Positions 1-12,918 are shown, counted from the stretch's first letter. The stretch is DNA of 64,000 bases from Symsagittifera roscoffensis (GCF_963678635.1 NC_087068.1:28646318-28710317); one strand, 5' to 3'. Numbers and translations: made by a program. Notes: generated from the sequence alone by a model not told the origin.

Positions 1-2850
1 TTTTTTTGATTTTCGTGGCAGTAAAAAAAACATGTTTCAGCGGAAAAATTTAATGTAGAAAGATAGCTAAGACCTTTAAAACTGTTTTCATTGCAGAATA
101 AATTATTCAGTTAAAAACGCTTAAAATTTTTTTGAGTCAGTTTAATTACAATGAATGCAGCAAATTTATTTTGAAGTTGACTAACAACGGAAAACATAGC
201 TTGTTTTATGCCAAAATCACACCCGTACTGGCAGCAAAATGGATTCCAATAAATTTTTTACAGACAATGATGCAGAGACATGTAAAAATTGATTTGTATC
301 GATTCAAAGTTGATTTACTTTAAAGCAAAAACGTAGCTTAAAAACAACCTTAGTCGCTTCTTAAATGATTAAAAACTTTTTTTTCAAGCTTTATTGGTTT
401 AACTTTTCGATGAAATTCGATGAAATTAAAATTGCTTTAAACTGCTTTATTTAAATTTTTTTTGTATACTCAATTTATACAGACCATTGACGGATTTCAT
501 TCAGATTTGCTAGATTATCAATAGAAAAATAATGAAAACAAACATTTAACAGATGCTTTCTGATCAACTTTTAATTTTGATTTTCAACCTGGAAATTAAC
601 GGTGAGAATAAATAATATCTAAATTTTCTGCGCTAAAGCTGAGTTTTTCTAATTAAATACTTTTAATTGTATGTTATCTCTCGAACAAAATTGAGACTAC
701 AACGTTGGTAGGTAACGGGAATAAAGTTTTTGGTTATATATACTGTTTATTATTGCGGGCACCCTTAGTTTTGCACTAGGTACGAGAAAAAATGACTGTT
801 TTTTTTCTGACATTTCATTTGAAAATCCACAAATGTATAGCGCTGAAACGTTTGAGCTTCAACATTGAAGTAAGCGTTGAAGTTCAAACCAGAAACTTTT
901 GTCTTTCACCGTGCGTCGTTTTTTAGCGAACAATTTTTTTTCGTAAACTAAGGCATCAATTATCACTCTAAATCACTTATAAACTGAGGGTAGTAATTTT
1001 TGTTTGGCATGGTCTCGCAATGACAGATGTTAACTGAAAACACACTTTTTTTCAGTTTGAGGTTTATAATCCGTTAGTATGTTAGAAGATGAGAACAAAA
1101 TTAGTCATTTTTTTTGGCTTAACTGCAGCTTTTAATATGATTAAATAGCTGTTTGTATTTTATTTGATTTTATAGTTAGATTTTTGTTTGCCATTCGAGT
1201 TTAAAGAATAACTGTTCCATAACAAAGGCTATTTTGCAGAAATTTTTTGTCGCTAAAAATTGCCTTATGATGTAGACTTTGTTAGTGTAATTTTAAGATC
1301 TCTCCATCTCTACTCTTCACTAGTTTAACACATAAAATTTTTCTAATTTCTTGCTAAAAAATTTGAAAATTTTTGCGTGCACGGTAGTTGTGACTGAATC
1401 AGAGAATCCGAGAATCCGCGCAAGCTTTGAAAACGCCAACAAAACCGTGTGTAAAAGAAAATTTATTCTTTTTTGCGCTCTTAACTGAAAATGAAAGTCA
1501 GTTATTTCGTTCTAGCGACGCGAGAGCGCATAATTTGATGCTTGTACCGACAATTTGCAGAATAATAAGGTTTTTAAAGCGAAAAATGTCTCATAAATTA
1601 TAAATTTGGACTGAATTTGGTCAACCACCAAATTGGTTTAAGCCCAGTGGTTTTGATTTTTGTCAACGAAACGTTTGTTTTTATTTTTGGGGCAACGGAA
1701 AATAAGGTAAATCGGAAAAGTTATACGTAAAAAGGTAGTTTAGACCTTTACAATTTTTTTCATTGCGGAATAAAATTATTCAGTTAAGAAACGCCAATTG
1801 ATTTTAAAGAGTCAGCGTAATTAAAACGAATGCAGCAAATTTATTCTACAGCTGACTAAAAACGGAAAACATAGATTGTTTTATGCTGAAATGACACCCG
1901 TTTTGACAAGAACTGGAATCAATTAAATTTTTTACAGACAATGATGCGGAGACCTTTAAAAATTGATTTGATTCGATATAAAACTGGTTTACTGAATCTA
2001 AAAACGTAGCCTTAAAAACGTCGCTAATTAATGACCAATTTTTTTTTTAGTTTGACGTTTCTAATCCCTTAGTATCTTAGAAGATGAGAGCAATAACTAA
2101 TTTTTTTTTTGGTTGAATTGCATCTTTTTATGTTGTTTAAATTTTTCACTTTTTCTTTGTACTGTATTTGATCTTAAAATTTTTGTTTTGCAATTCGAGT
2201 TTAAAGAACAAGTTTTTCAAATCAAAGGCTTTTTGTTTCAATTTTTTTTTGCTAAAAATTTGCCTAGTGATGTAGATATTTTTAGTATAGTTTTAAACCT
2301 CTCTATCTCTTCTCTTCACTATTTGAACACAAAATGATGCAGAGACCTAAAAAATTGATTTGATTCGATTTGAAATGGGTTTACTTTAATATAAAAACGT
2401 AGCTTAAAGAATAACTTCAGTCGATTCTTAAATGATTTAAATTTTTTTTGAACTTTTTTCGGTTTACCTTTCCTATGGAGTATAATAACAATAAAATAGC
2501 TTTGAACTGCTTTTTTAATTGACGTTTTGGGCACTCATTTTATACAGATTATAGACAAAGTTCATTCAGTTTTTCTAGACTATCAAACAATAGAAAAATA
2601 TTGGAAACAAACAGTTGACATATGCTTTCCCATTATTTTTTGAATTCCATTTTTAACCTGAAAAGAAACTATGAGAATAACTAATAACTTATTTTTCTGC
2701 ACCAAAATGAGTTTTTTTAAATAATTATATTTACTTGTATGTTATGGTATCTCCCGAACAAAATTGAGCCTGAAAAGTTAATAATAGCAATAATATTATA
2801 AAATTTTTGACATATTTAGACTGTTTCTTACTGCGGGAACACTTTTATTA
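1..2850. repeat. AT-rich noncoding tract made of duplicated blocks
   Basis: No gene is visible. The tract is built from diverged direct repeats. The block around 50-660 reappears from about 1710-2030 and again from 2335-2640; a shared landmark is the string ACAGACAATGATGC near 270 and 1935. A second block containing TTAGTATnTTAGAAGATGAGA occurs near 1070-1340 and 2060-2335. Short reading frames here do not keep their frame between copies, so I treat them as chance. The copies look old, with many substitutions and small indels. Confidence 0.6.
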
Positions 2851-2852
2851 AG

Positions 2853-3056
2853 TCGGAACATACCCGAATTTGGTCGACCACGGTCGTAACTTATCTTGCT
2901 TGGGTCGAACACGGTCGAGCATATTTGTTCCGATCAAGCACGGTCGAAGCATACCGAAATGCTGTCGAGCACGGACGAAATACACCGAATTTTGGCCTTG
3001 ACAGTCGAATCATACCGATGTTTGGTCCAGACGGTTGAAACATAAAGCGAGCACCT
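2853..3056. repeat. Degenerate GGTCGAGCACGG minisatellite, array 1
   Basis: About six imperfect repeats of roughly 30 bp, each built on the motif GGTCGAGCACGGTCGAA followed by an ACATACCGAATTT-like segment. The same motif forms a second array at 50885-51165, directly after the SET-transposase gene. The motif is far richer in CpG than its surroundings. The unit could be a protein-binding subterminal repeat of a DNA transposon, but no terminus was found. Confidence 0.7.
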
Positions 3057-6000
3057 TCACGTGGGCGGTATAAGATATGAAACTCTTTGGTCGATTAGTT
3101 CTACACCTCCCTTACCCGAGCCAACTCTAGGTTCTCCACCTTACAACAACAACATGTCCATTCGTACATTTTCCACTTACTGTGTTTCTGAGGTATGGCG
3201 TTTCTGCAAAAACTGGAACCCAAAAAAACCAATACATTAGATTGAGCAATTTTATTCCGACTATTTTGTCCTAAGTTTCTCCAATTTCCGTTTTTTTTGT
3301 GGAAATCACTCTAAATTAAAAAGCAACTGGCCAGTTCAGCACTGTGCATCTAATAGTTTTGCTTTCGAGCTGCCTCAATTCGATCAGATTTCTTGATTGC
3401 CCTAATTATTATGACGCACATGCCTGGTGTGACCAACGCTACCAGCATTGCACTTCAGGACCTGCCGCAGAGAACTGCTTCAATCAACGGCTCACGCACG
3501 AACTCTGCGCCAACTCTTTCATCAGTGCTGCCACAAAACAGTTCACATTGACAATAAACAGCTGCGTGACGTTAATCATTGTACCATTTGTCTAGAGAAA
3601 CAATTCCTAAATGTTGAAAAACTGAATTTTCATGAAAAAATGAACTCTTATAGTTCAATTCTCTTGCATGTTTTTTTTTCACGAATCTATAAAAAACTGC
3701 ATAATATAGACCTCCGTAACATGTTTGACTAACGAACATTTCACACAAATTGTGTAGGTGCCTTCATTGATTTTGTTCACGTGGTCCTACAGGAACACTT
3801 TCTGCTAAAACCTCTTTTATGTTCCCCTGTGTGCATGCTGCTACACCTGCTAAGTACCTTATTCCTGATTTACTAAAATAACACTTGAATTAGTTTTTTC
3901 GCTAGTCAGTGTTGCTCGTCAATCGTCGTTCGCAGCTAATCTGTAAGATTAATTGCAAAAATATCAAAACATTTTGAATTTTTTTTTGAATTAGGACGCT
4001 CGCCACAAAAATCTTCTAGCAGGCAAGAAAGCACCACGTTTTTTGAATTAACTTTTTTCTTAGCTCACAAACAAAACTATTTCCACAGAATGATGACGTC
4101 TATACCAAAGTCAGATATCGGATAGGATATAGATGATAGAAAGATGGTGGAAACCGTCGAGATGGTAGAAACACAAAGTGAGCACTTCGAACTACGCTAC
4201 ATAAGATTTGAAACTCAATTCATTAATCAGTTTTAGACCTCCTTTATCCGAGCGAGCTCTAGGTTCACCCTCTTACATCAACAACATATCCATTTTTACA
4301 CTTTCCACTCTCCGCATTTCTGAAGTATGGCGTTTCTGCAAAAACTACAATACAAAAAGGTCCTACATGCATTAGATTGAATAATTTTATTTGTCCTAAT
4401 TTTCTCCAATCTCAGTTTTTTGTTGAAACTACACTGAATTAAAAAGCAATTTGCGTGTTCAGCACTGTTCATCTAATATCTTTGCTTTTCGCGCTGCCAT
4501 AACTCTGTCAGGTTTCTTGGTTGCCTCAATCATTAAGACGCACAAAACTGGTGTGACCAACACTACCACCAATGCACTTCAGGACCTGCCGCAGAAAACT
4601 ACTACTTCAATCAACGACTCACGCCCGAAGTTTGCGTCCACTCTTTCATCAATGCTGCCAGAAAGCAGTTCACATCGACGCTGCGCAGCTGCATGACGTT
4701 AATCATTGTATCACTTCTCCAAAAAAAAATTATAAACGTTGAAAAATTATAAACGTATAATTTTCTTGAAAAAAGTATACCCTCATAGTTCAATTCTCTT
4801 GCATTTTTTTCGCGAAATTTATACATAACTGCATGAAATAGGCCTCCGTTGACTTTTTCAGAAAAAACGTCTATGTGCCTTCAATGATTTCGTTCTTGTG
4901 GTCCTGCTGGAACACTTTCTACGAAACCCTCTTTTATTTTCCCAAGTGTGCATGCTGCTACACTTGCTAAGTACCTTATTCCTGTTTTACTAAATTGAAA
5001 CAAGCACTTGAATTAGTTTTTTTTTCAATAATCAGTGTTGCGCATCAATCGTCGTTCGCAGCTAACCCTTGATACTAATAACAAAAATATTAAAGCTTTT
5101 GTCTTTATCTGATTCTGGAGACTTGCCACAAAGATTTTCTAGTAGGCCAGAAAGCTCATCTTTTCTTAAATTAACTTTTTTCTTGTCCCACAAACAAAAC
5201 TATTTCCACAGAATGCTGACTCTTGTGCTAAATGCGGATATCGGATAGGACATAGAGGGTAGAAATATGATTGAAGCCGTCAGGATGGTAGAAATTTAAA
5301 GTGAGCACCTCGAACTGAACCTTTAAGATTTGAGACTGTTTCATTGATTAGTTTTACACCTCTTTTAACCGAGTGAGCTCTAGGTTCTCCCTTTTACTGC
5401 ACCAAAATATCCATCCGTACACTTTCCACTCACTTGATTTCTGAAATATGGCCTTTCTGCAAAAACTATAACCCAAAAAAACCAACACACATTAGATTGA
5501 TTAATTTTATTATAACTTTACTGTCCTAATTTTCTTCAATCTCAGTTTTTTGTTGAAACTACACTGAATTAAGAAGCAGCTTGCGAGTTCAGCACTGTGC
5601 ATCTAATATCTTTGCTTTTCGGGCTGGCATAACTCTGTCAATTTTTTTGGTTGCCTCAGTCAATATGACGCACATGCCTGATTTGACCAATGCTACCACC
5701 ATTGCAGCTAAGACCTGCCGCAGGCAATGCTCCAATCAATGACTCACGAACGAAGTCTGTGTCAACTCTTTCATCAAGGTTGCCACAAAACAGTTCACGC
5801 CGCTGCACAACTGCATGTTATTAATCAATGTATCATTTATCCAGAAAAAAAAGATGACAATATTTGAAAAAATGATTTTCAAGAAAAAAACTGAATTTGT
5901 GTAGTTCAATTCTTTTGCGTATTTTTCTTGAAAGATATACAAAACTGCATGAACTAGACCTCCCTAACATCTTCGAACAGCAAAAATTTCAAATAAAATA

Positions 6001-6700
6001 TTTAGGTGCCTTCAATGATTTTGTTCTCGTGGTCCTCAAGGAACATTTTCTCCAAAACCCTCTTTTATGTGCCCAAGTGTGCACGGTGCTACACTTGCTA
6101 AGTAACTTATCCTGGTTTACTAAAGTGAAACAAGCACTTGAATTAAATTTATTCGCTAATCAGTGTTGCGCGTCAATCTTGTTCACAGCTAGTCTGTAAT
6201 ACTAATTGCAAAAATATCAAAGTTTTTGTCTTGTCAGATTTTGGACACTTGTAACAAAGATTTTCCAGTAACAGCTGCATGACGTTAACCAATGTACCAT
6301 TCATCCAAAAAAAAAGATATTAGGTGTTGAAAATTCGATTTTTCATGAAAAAAGTGAATTATTTTACTTCAATTTTCTTGCATGTTTTCACGAAATATAT
6401 ACAAAACTGCATGAGTTAGACTTTCGTAACATTTTTGGGTAACGACGATTTCAGACAAAAGGTTGATGTGTCTTCATTGATTTTGTTCTTGTGGTCCTGC
6501 AAGAACACTTTCTCAGAAACTTTTTTTTTCTGTTCCCAAGTGTGGCTGTTGCTACACTTGCTAGTCTAATTAGTTTAATCCTGATTAATTGAAATGAAAC
6601 ACGCATCTAAAATTATTATTTTTCGCTAATCAGTGATGCGCGTCAATCGACGTTCGCAGTTAATCTGTAAAACTAATGACAAAAAAATCAAAAATTTTTG
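3050..6700. repeat. Tandem array of a ~1.1-kb unit, about 3.4 copies
   Basis: Equivalent landmarks recur at a spacing near 1.12 kb. GTGAGCACnTnGAACT-like sequence occurs near 3055, 4165 and 5295. AGCTGCATGACGTTAA-like sequence occurs near 3560, 4690, 5815 and 6275; the last copy is closer because it lacks roughly 660 bp. Each unit has a GC-richer core of about 250 bp, a poly-A run, and a conserved tail containing GCTACACTTGCTAAGTA. Copies are diverged but alignable over their whole length. No known family is recognised. Confidence 0.8.
4451..4696 (+). other. Possible decayed small ORF in copy 2 of the 1.1-kb unit
   Basis: The GC-richer core of the tandem unit is open for 81 codons in copy 2. 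The same frame can be followed, with stops, in copy 1 (about 3365-3540) and copy 3 (about 5595-5745). A shared string such as THxxGVTN and ALQDLPQ is visible, and a 3-nt indel between copies 1 and 2 preserves the frame. A hydrophobic stretch (FLVAS) sits near the start. Nothing matches a family I know. It may be the remnant of a short secreted-protein exon, or chance. Confidence 0.2.
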
Positions 6701-6884
6701 TCTTTGACTGAATTTGGACACTCGCCACAAAGATCTCCCTTTAAGTCAAAATGTACCTCATTTTTTATTTAGTTTTATTCTTAGCCCACAAACAAAACTT
6801 TTTCCACAGAACACTGACTTCTGTACTAAATTTGTATATCGGATAAGAGGTGGTGTGCGGTTCATTACAAAGTCACCAAATCTT

Positions 6885-7085
6885 TTTGGACTATTTTACG
6901 ACGTCCAGTTTTGGTCGATAGAGCCGAAGCTATTTCTAAAAGCGTGTTTGGCGCCACTATAAACCAGTTTTGAGAGTGAGCGGGCGCCAGAAATTAATAT
7001 GGACAAAATCTTCAAAAAATTTCCCAAAAACGTGTTTTTAGTCCGTTTTTCAAAAAAACTGCTTGCGGTGCAGAACATTTTGTTT
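6885..7085 (-). mobile_element. Fragment of the hAT-like MITE family
   Basis: Read on the minus strand, this stretch has TGCACCGCAAG, then TTGAAAAACGG, then GGCGCCCGCTC, then TGGCGCCAAA. This is the same order as the MITE at 10666-11017 (TGCGCCGCAGG, TTGAAAAACAG, GGCGCGCGCTC, TGGCGCCAAA). Both ends are missing. It explains the short minus-strand reading frame here. Confidence 0.6.
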
Positions 7086-7826
7086 AAAGGGTGTGTTTAT
7101 GAAGCTTTGAATGAGCTCGTAAAATTATTTTGGTTCACCTAAAAATTGTTTAAACTTTTTGGGCTACGCAACTTTAACTTATGTGATACAATAATTTTGA
7201 GTAGCGTTTTGGAGGTTCTAATTAAATTCTTACTAAAGCTGAGATTCACCCTCAGAAAAATTCTGAGTAACTCAGCCCTCAAAAGAGTGCTGAGTGATGC
7301 ATTAATATGTAGCAGTCACTCAAGGAGAGTTATTTACCGCTGACTATCAATTCCAACTTTAATAATGTTTTAAATGTTTAAATGTTTTAAAAATTTATGT
7401 TTTTCCACTGTAGGAAATAGCACAACAAATTAAAAGATTTTTCAGGTATCATAATAAACAAAAAAGTGGTTTTTGCTATTTAGAGAGGATGTATAAAAAA
7501 CTTATCAGGCTGTCTGAGCATAGTCCGTTTCTAATATTTCCCCGCATTCCAGTTATTTTTCATGAGCGACGCTCTTTTTTGCTATTCAAGGTAGTTTTGT
7601 TGCGTCTAGAACTTTCACGTGATACCACTTTTGCAACAAAAATTGGTCAGAGTGTTGCAGACTTGAAGCTCACACACTATTAGTGCCATATCAATTATTA
7701 GTTGGATCTTTTCCTCACATACTTAGAACAAAAATTCGCACAAAATGACACTGAAGTATTTTGCTGCTGTTCTGCAAAACCATCACCATATAATAAGATG
7801 CATAAACTTCAACTTCACCTTATTGT
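7086..7826. other. Noncoding; a cluster of CTGAG/CTCAG pentamers
   Basis: No gene seen. Between about 7238 and 7300, CTGAG and its complement CTCAG alternate five or six times and could form short stems. The rest is AT-rich sequence without recognised features. Confidence 0.3.
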
Positions 7827-8325
7827 TATGACTTTCGTAACGAAAGTAATTGAAAATTTGTGCTCGGGGTGGGTTTTTTCTTCAGACAAAGTTCGACTTT
7901 TTAACTAGACATTTTTGATGTTTTTTTTTTTAAAATATCATTCGAAAGGTATTATTGTCTCGAGCTGAAGTTTGAAAAATTTTTCACCTGTGATCATTTT
8001 TGTAAAATTATGGGGGTTTAAAGATAGCCATTTTGACCAATTTGGGAAAATTAACGCGCAATCTATTTCGTGCTTTCAATGCAGAAGCGGTTATTTGATC
8101 CGGGGATTGATCTTAGAAATCGTTCCAAATTAGTTGAAGGAAGTTTATTTGCCATAACTGATTTGTTACTACGCGCGAGCTCAATCACTTTGTACTTTAA
8201 GTGGTGTGTGTGGGCATGGTTTTTGCAAAGATTTCATATTTGAAATTATTACTGCTCTATTGACCTTGAAAGGCAGTCGGAACATTCAGGGCCTCGCCTA
8301 GATACGAGCAGTCTTGTTTCAATTA
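7827..8325 (+). repeat. Hairpin-ended ~0.5-kb repeat, copy 1
   Basis: Begins with the palindrome ACTTTCGTAACGAAAGT and ends near CAGGGCCTCGCCTAGATACG-AGCAGTCTTGTT. The interior includes GTGCTCGGGGTGGG, GGGGGTTTAAAGATAGCCAT, AATTAACGCGC and ATCGTTCCAAATT. Other copies lie at 22899-23430 and 25677-26206 (minus) and at 39540-39990 and 41657-42060 (plus), with partial copies at 12858-12918 and 39040-39245. No coding capacity; a non-autonomous mobile element of unknown class. Confidence 0.7.
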
Positions 8326-9160
8326 AGTTTAAGGTGTATTCTTGATATAGGTTGCGCAATCTCGCAACAGAAATCGTACAAAGTTGCGATATATCTTTTT
8401 GGGTTAAGCAAAATAGAGGCGAACCTTCGTGGTCGCGAAAAATTGCGCATAAAGTTTTGATCACGCAAAAGCGCAAGATATCTTTCTCGGCCGCTCAAAG
8501 TCGCGGAAAATTATTCGAACGCGCAAAGTCCTGAGATACTTTTTTGAGTCACGATTTTCCGAAGTAGATTGCGGAACTCAGATTGGAAGTTGATATAAAC
8601 CATTTTTTTTCTAGATAGGAAGTTAATGGCATGGTTATTTGGTGGCTTATATGAGCAGATGTCTACAATGAACCTTTCTACCATTTCGCAATTTCTGATT
8701 CTTATTAATTTATGAGTTACGCATCACAAAACCAAGCAAAATTACATGCACTGAGCTCAAGTGAAATCATTATACCATAATCAAATTGACCTGGTTTTTG
8801 AATCAGGACGGAAAGTTTCTTGTGTGCGTAACCTTTATTCTTTAATCAAGAAAATCATTCGTTGCTTTTTGTTTTTGAAGTAGATAATTGAAATCGACCC
8901 TCAAACCCTCGTAGCTTTTAAACGGTTGCTTCACCTACATTTCGACCCAGATGAACTTCGTCTGATGCTCAATGGTGGCATGATGTTTGATCCGTGAAAA
9001 TAAAATCTCGACTAAATTGAAGCGCTTCTTCAACGTGAACTTTCGATGCTTTTGGAACCAACTTCAAAATTGAATGTTTGATGTTCCAAGCCACAATAGA
9101 GTCGAGTAAACAGATGGCCTTATTGTGGAAACAAAATATGCGTTGGTAAATGACATCACC
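8326..9160. other. Noncoding upstream region of lipocalin 1
   Basis: Between 8350 and 8540 there is a cluster of GCGCAA and TCGCGAAAA words that is CpG-rich compared with the surroundings. Nothing else is recognised before the TATA box at 9169. Confidence 0.3.
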
Positions 9161-9168
9161 CACTCAGC

Positions 9169-9174
9169 TATAAA
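9169..9174 (+). promoter_or_regulatory. TATA box of lipocalin gene 1
   Basis: TATAAA within CAGCTATAAATTAAAG, 114 bp before the start codon at 9283. With the usual spacing of about 30 bp, transcription would begin near 9200, leaving a short 5' leader of about 80 nt. Confidence 0.55.
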
Positions 9175-9282
9175 TTAAAGTTCATCTAGCTCCAAAACTC
9201 CCCAACAACCATTCTCAACTTCTTTTACTTTCATTTTGTCATAAGTCTCTCTAGCAATCAGTAACTAACATCAAGTTCCACA

Positions 9283-10157
9283 ATGAAATCCTTAGCTTTC
9301 CTTCTCAGCGTTTCAGCCCTTGTTTCCGCCACTCTGGCCAGAATCCACGTGGGGCCCTGTCCGGACATCAGTGGGAAGATAGTGAGTGTTCCCGACCTGT
9401 CCCCCTTCACTGGGAAGTGGTATGAGATCCAGAAGTTCAACAACTTCTTCGAGAGGGGACTGGAGTGCAACTACGCTGAGTACAGCCTCAGTTCCGATGG
9501 TAATTTAAAAAAAGTTTTGCCTTTTTTGTCTTCATTTTTGATACTTTTTTGTTGGTGCGGTCTTCCATTTATTCATGTTTCTCTTTAATGAACAGTGACT
9601 ATAGAAGTTTTCGAGCAATTCTTTGAAACTTCAGACCATAAAATAGCTTCGAAATTGCTAGATAACAACTATTTGCTCTAGTCTAGTCTAGTCTAGTCAA
9701 AATTCCCATTGATAATTTAAAAATGCAATGGAATATTTTTTGCCCTAGAGAAAAATATGCGATGAAAAAATAGACGGAGATGCAAATGCGACTTATGCTT
9801 TTAGGAACCTACATCAATGTAAACAACACCGGCTACAATGGCGAGTCATACACCAGCCAAGTGGGAAAAGCCACCCAACCCACCCCTCCCCTCGGCGCCT
9901 TCATCGTCACCTTTGGGGTCAACCCCATCACCCCCTCAACCCCCAACTACAACCTCCTAGCTCTCGACACTTCCTCGTACGCTCTCATCTACTCGTGTTT
10001 TGACGTGTTCAACATCGGTGGCATTGAGTACTCGTGGATTTTGAGCCGTGAACCAACTATCTCGGCTAGTGTGCTCGAGTCTTTGACTGGAAACTTGACT
10101 GCTCTTGGCGTTGACGTCAGCAACTTTGTCCTGACTGATCAGACCAATTGCCCATAG
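9283..10157 (+). CDS. Apolipoprotein-D-like lipocalin 1 (secreted), two exons
   Basis: Exons 9283-9499 and 9805-10157 (one phase-1 GT-AG intron) encode 189 residues. Residues 1-19 are a clear signal peptide. The lipocalin motif G-K-W-Y-E-I is at 44-49, and a SYALIYSC strand near 130-137 is followed by WILSREP. Four cysteines (26, 62, 137, 188) sit where ApoD pairs them into two disulfides, and the protein ends in NCP as ApoD-type proteins do. There is an NNT glycosylation sequon at 79. Lipocalins of this type are extracellular eight-stranded barrels that bind small hydrophobic ligands; the ligand cannot be told from sequence. The gene has a TATA box and lies 5.4 kb upstream of a paralogue. 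It lacks introns 1 and 3 of that paralogue. The start is the only ATG giving the signal peptide. Confidence 0.95.
9676..9698. repeat. Short (TCTAG)n microsatellite in lipocalin 1 intron
   Basis: About four perfect TCTAG pentamers inside the single intron of lipocalin 1. Confidence 0.8.
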
Positions 10158-10665
10158 AGAGACAAATAGAATTATTTGCGAACTCTTTCTTTAATAAGTT
10201 GTAGTCAAATTATTCAAGTTTCCGATAAAAAATTAGTTTTGTGATAGAAATTCGAACATTCTAGAGTAGTTTCTGAAAAAAAATTTTGAGTAATTTTTCT
10301 AAGAAGCAGAGGTAACTTAACGAAAGGCAGCTTGTGTGCAGCTGCAACTCAAGCAACTACATTACTACTAGACCAAGTGATAAAGTGCCTGAAATTTAAT
10401 AGGGTTTTATCACAAAAGCAGCAGATACTGAAATAATTTGAACATCAACACCTGGACCAAAACAAAAAGTACAAGTTAGGAAGCGTTACATTAAAAATTT
10501 TTCCTGCTTGCAAAAAAGGCCTAGAAATAGTTGTGATTTTGTCATTCAGAATTACAAATAAACTGTCTCCTTAATCATACAACATATGACTCGACTCCGT
10601 GCAAGCTTTCGTTTGAAGTAGCTAAAATAGCTCAGAAAAAGCCGGTCATTGATAGCAGCCGGGAC
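10158..10665. other. Lipocalin 1 3' flank, no other feature seen
   Basis: No canonical AATAAA lies close to the stop codon. AATAAA occurs near 10557, which would give a 3' UTR of about 400 nt; this assignment is weak. Confidence 0.25.
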
Positions 10666-11017
10666 CAGGGGCGGATCTAAGATTTTCTCGAAGGAGAATT
10701 TGCAATATTTCAAAAAAAAACTCGAACATTTAGATCGACCAAATTGAGCTCTCCTATATCACTACAGAGACCACATGTTGATCATTTTTTTTGCGCCGCA
10801 GGGAATTTTTTGAAAAACAGCCCAAAAATGCATTTTGAAGCTCTTTTTGGATAGTTTTGATCAAAAAAGTTGCGTTTTTTGGCGCGCGCTCCCCTCCGCA
10901 AAATTAGTATATATTGGCGCCAAAGGCACTTTTAGAAAAATTTTAGGTTAGTCAGCAAAAATGGATCTCTCAAATTAGTATAAAGAAAGAACCCCCTCCC
11001 CCTCAAATCCACTACTG
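10666..11017 (+). mobile_element. hAT-like MITE (CAGGGGCGGAT termini)
   Basis: The left end reads CAGGGGCGGATCTAAGA. The right end, reverse complemented, reads CAGTAGTGGATTTGAGG, an imperfect terminal inverted repeat. The flanking octamers GCCGGGAC and GCAGGGGT agree at 5 of 8 positions, as a decayed 8-bp target duplication would. The length (352 bp), lack of coding capacity and CAGGGGCGGATC end are typical of non-autonomous hAT-type elements. Relatives lie at 6885-7085, 18982-19411 and 20564-20870. Confidence 0.75.
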
Positions 11018-12857
11018 GCAGGGGTTATAGCTGCTTCCTAGTTTTTGATTCAAATAACGAAGAAGAATAACCAATCCAATTAACGAAAAAAAAATAACCC
11101 ATGCTTCCTAATTTTTGTTTTGAGTAACCAATCCGCGAAAGAGTTTTTTAACAAAATCTGTTTAACCCAATGAAAACACTGCTTTGCTGAGTTCAAATGT
11201 AAAAAAAATTTTACCTGCAAGAAAGTTTTGTAGAAAGTTCTGGGGGTTTAAAAGTTGCCGTTTTGGTCAGGTTCTTGCTTATCTTATGCGGCGCGTACTG
11301 AGGATTTTAGCTATGATGCTGGAAATGTTTCTCTATTTATTCATTTGTTTTTATTTAATTATTTCAGAAGTGGTGTTTCCCTAAAAAACTAAAATGATTT
11401 CTCAACTGAAGCAAAATATATAAGAACTGAAGTCAAAACTCTTTTCATATTTGGATTCTTATAATTAAAAAAATAATAATTTTTTCTGTTTTTTTTTGAG
11501 CAAAATTGTTTCCCTGCTTCAGTAAATTTGGTTTGAAAATGTATATTTATGATAACTAAAACATTTTGACCAGGAAAAGTTATATATATTTTTTTTCAAA
11601 TCAATTGTTTTGGAATTCTGTTTTTGTTTGTCTCTCGATTACGTATGGGTTTAGTTAGCCAAAAATCAGAGCTTAAAATTATTTTGGGTAATTTGTTGTA
11701 GAATCTTAATCACAATCAAAAAGCTGCTTTTATAAAACTGCACTTGGTTCTCTTGAAGCTTTTTAAGGGCGGAAGTTGGGCGGATAATAATACGCTCTAA
11801 GCTATCTTCTTTGTAGCCACTTCGTGACCTAACTGAAAAAAAAATTTAAAACTTTCGCTGTAAATCATCAAATAATCATAAAACGTTTCATTTTCATGTC
11901 AAAGAAAAGAACAAAACAATTTTTCTACGATTGAGTTCGTGGTATATTTCAAAAAACAATTTAATACTTCCTTTTTTAGGGGAAAATAATTCTTTATAAA
12001 AACTTATGCGTTTGTAAAAACTTATGTTGGTTTGGTTAATTTGTATTTTCGTTTTTCGGAATTGATATGTTGCATCACACCAAACGCAACGGGATTTATG
12101 GACCTCAAAAATACTTTCTGTTACTTGCTATACTGACGAGAAACCAGATCCCTATCAGTTTCAGCTTTTTTTTTCGTTAGAAAAAAGTGTAAAAACTCAA
12201 GTCGAAAACTATAAATAATCACAGAGAAAACGATATCCAAGGATCAGCTCAATTATAATATATTTTTTAGAAATCATAAAACTTCAAAGTATGCGTTTTT
12301 TCAGCAATGCATTTGCTAAGTAAGTTAGATTTTGCTTGGAGATAGAAGTGTCGAATTTGTACGTGTCGAAAGTTGATTCTGACTTCTGACAATTTTATTT
12401 TTAATAACCTTCGATTCAATATCAGACAGTAGATAGTGTTATTGTTAATACAAAGAAGTATAAAACAACGCCAGAAGTATAAAAGTTAACGGGTTTCAGT
12501 AAAAAGGCAATAGTTTATTCGTTAGGGTTTTCAGCTTTTTCTCAATCTGTATTGCACCACTGCTTATGTGGATGAAAGTTTTTCCAGTATGCGTTGATTG
12601 GACGCAAGTTTCTATATCTGTTTTTGAAATGTGAAGCTAAATTTCATTATCTTTAAAGGAAGTGACAAAAATTTTGAGTTGAGGGTGTATTTATGTTCTT
12701 TAGAAATCATTCGATTTAACAAGACAATTTTAACGGCACTTTTTTCTACAGCCAACGATTTAAATTTAATTTCGCTTGGGATAAATAACGAGCAATTAAT
12801 TTCATCATTTTCACGCGTTAGCGGTAAATTAACGCAATCCAAACTGAATTTAAGTTA
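11018..12857. other. AT-rich noncoding, nothing recognised
   Basis: Only short unsupported reading frames; no repeat landmark seen elsewhere in the window. Confidence 0.3.
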
Positions 12858-12918
12858 TGAACAAGACTGCTCGTATATCTGGGCAAAGCCCTGGATGTTC
12901 CGACTGTCCCTTAACTCA
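12858..12918 (-). repeat. Terminal fragment of the hairpin-ended repeat
   Basis: Contains ACAAGACTGCTCGTAT, a GGGCAAAGCCC hairpin and ATGTTCCGACTG, which is the 3' end of the family at 22899-23430. Only the end is preserved. Confidence 0.6.
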
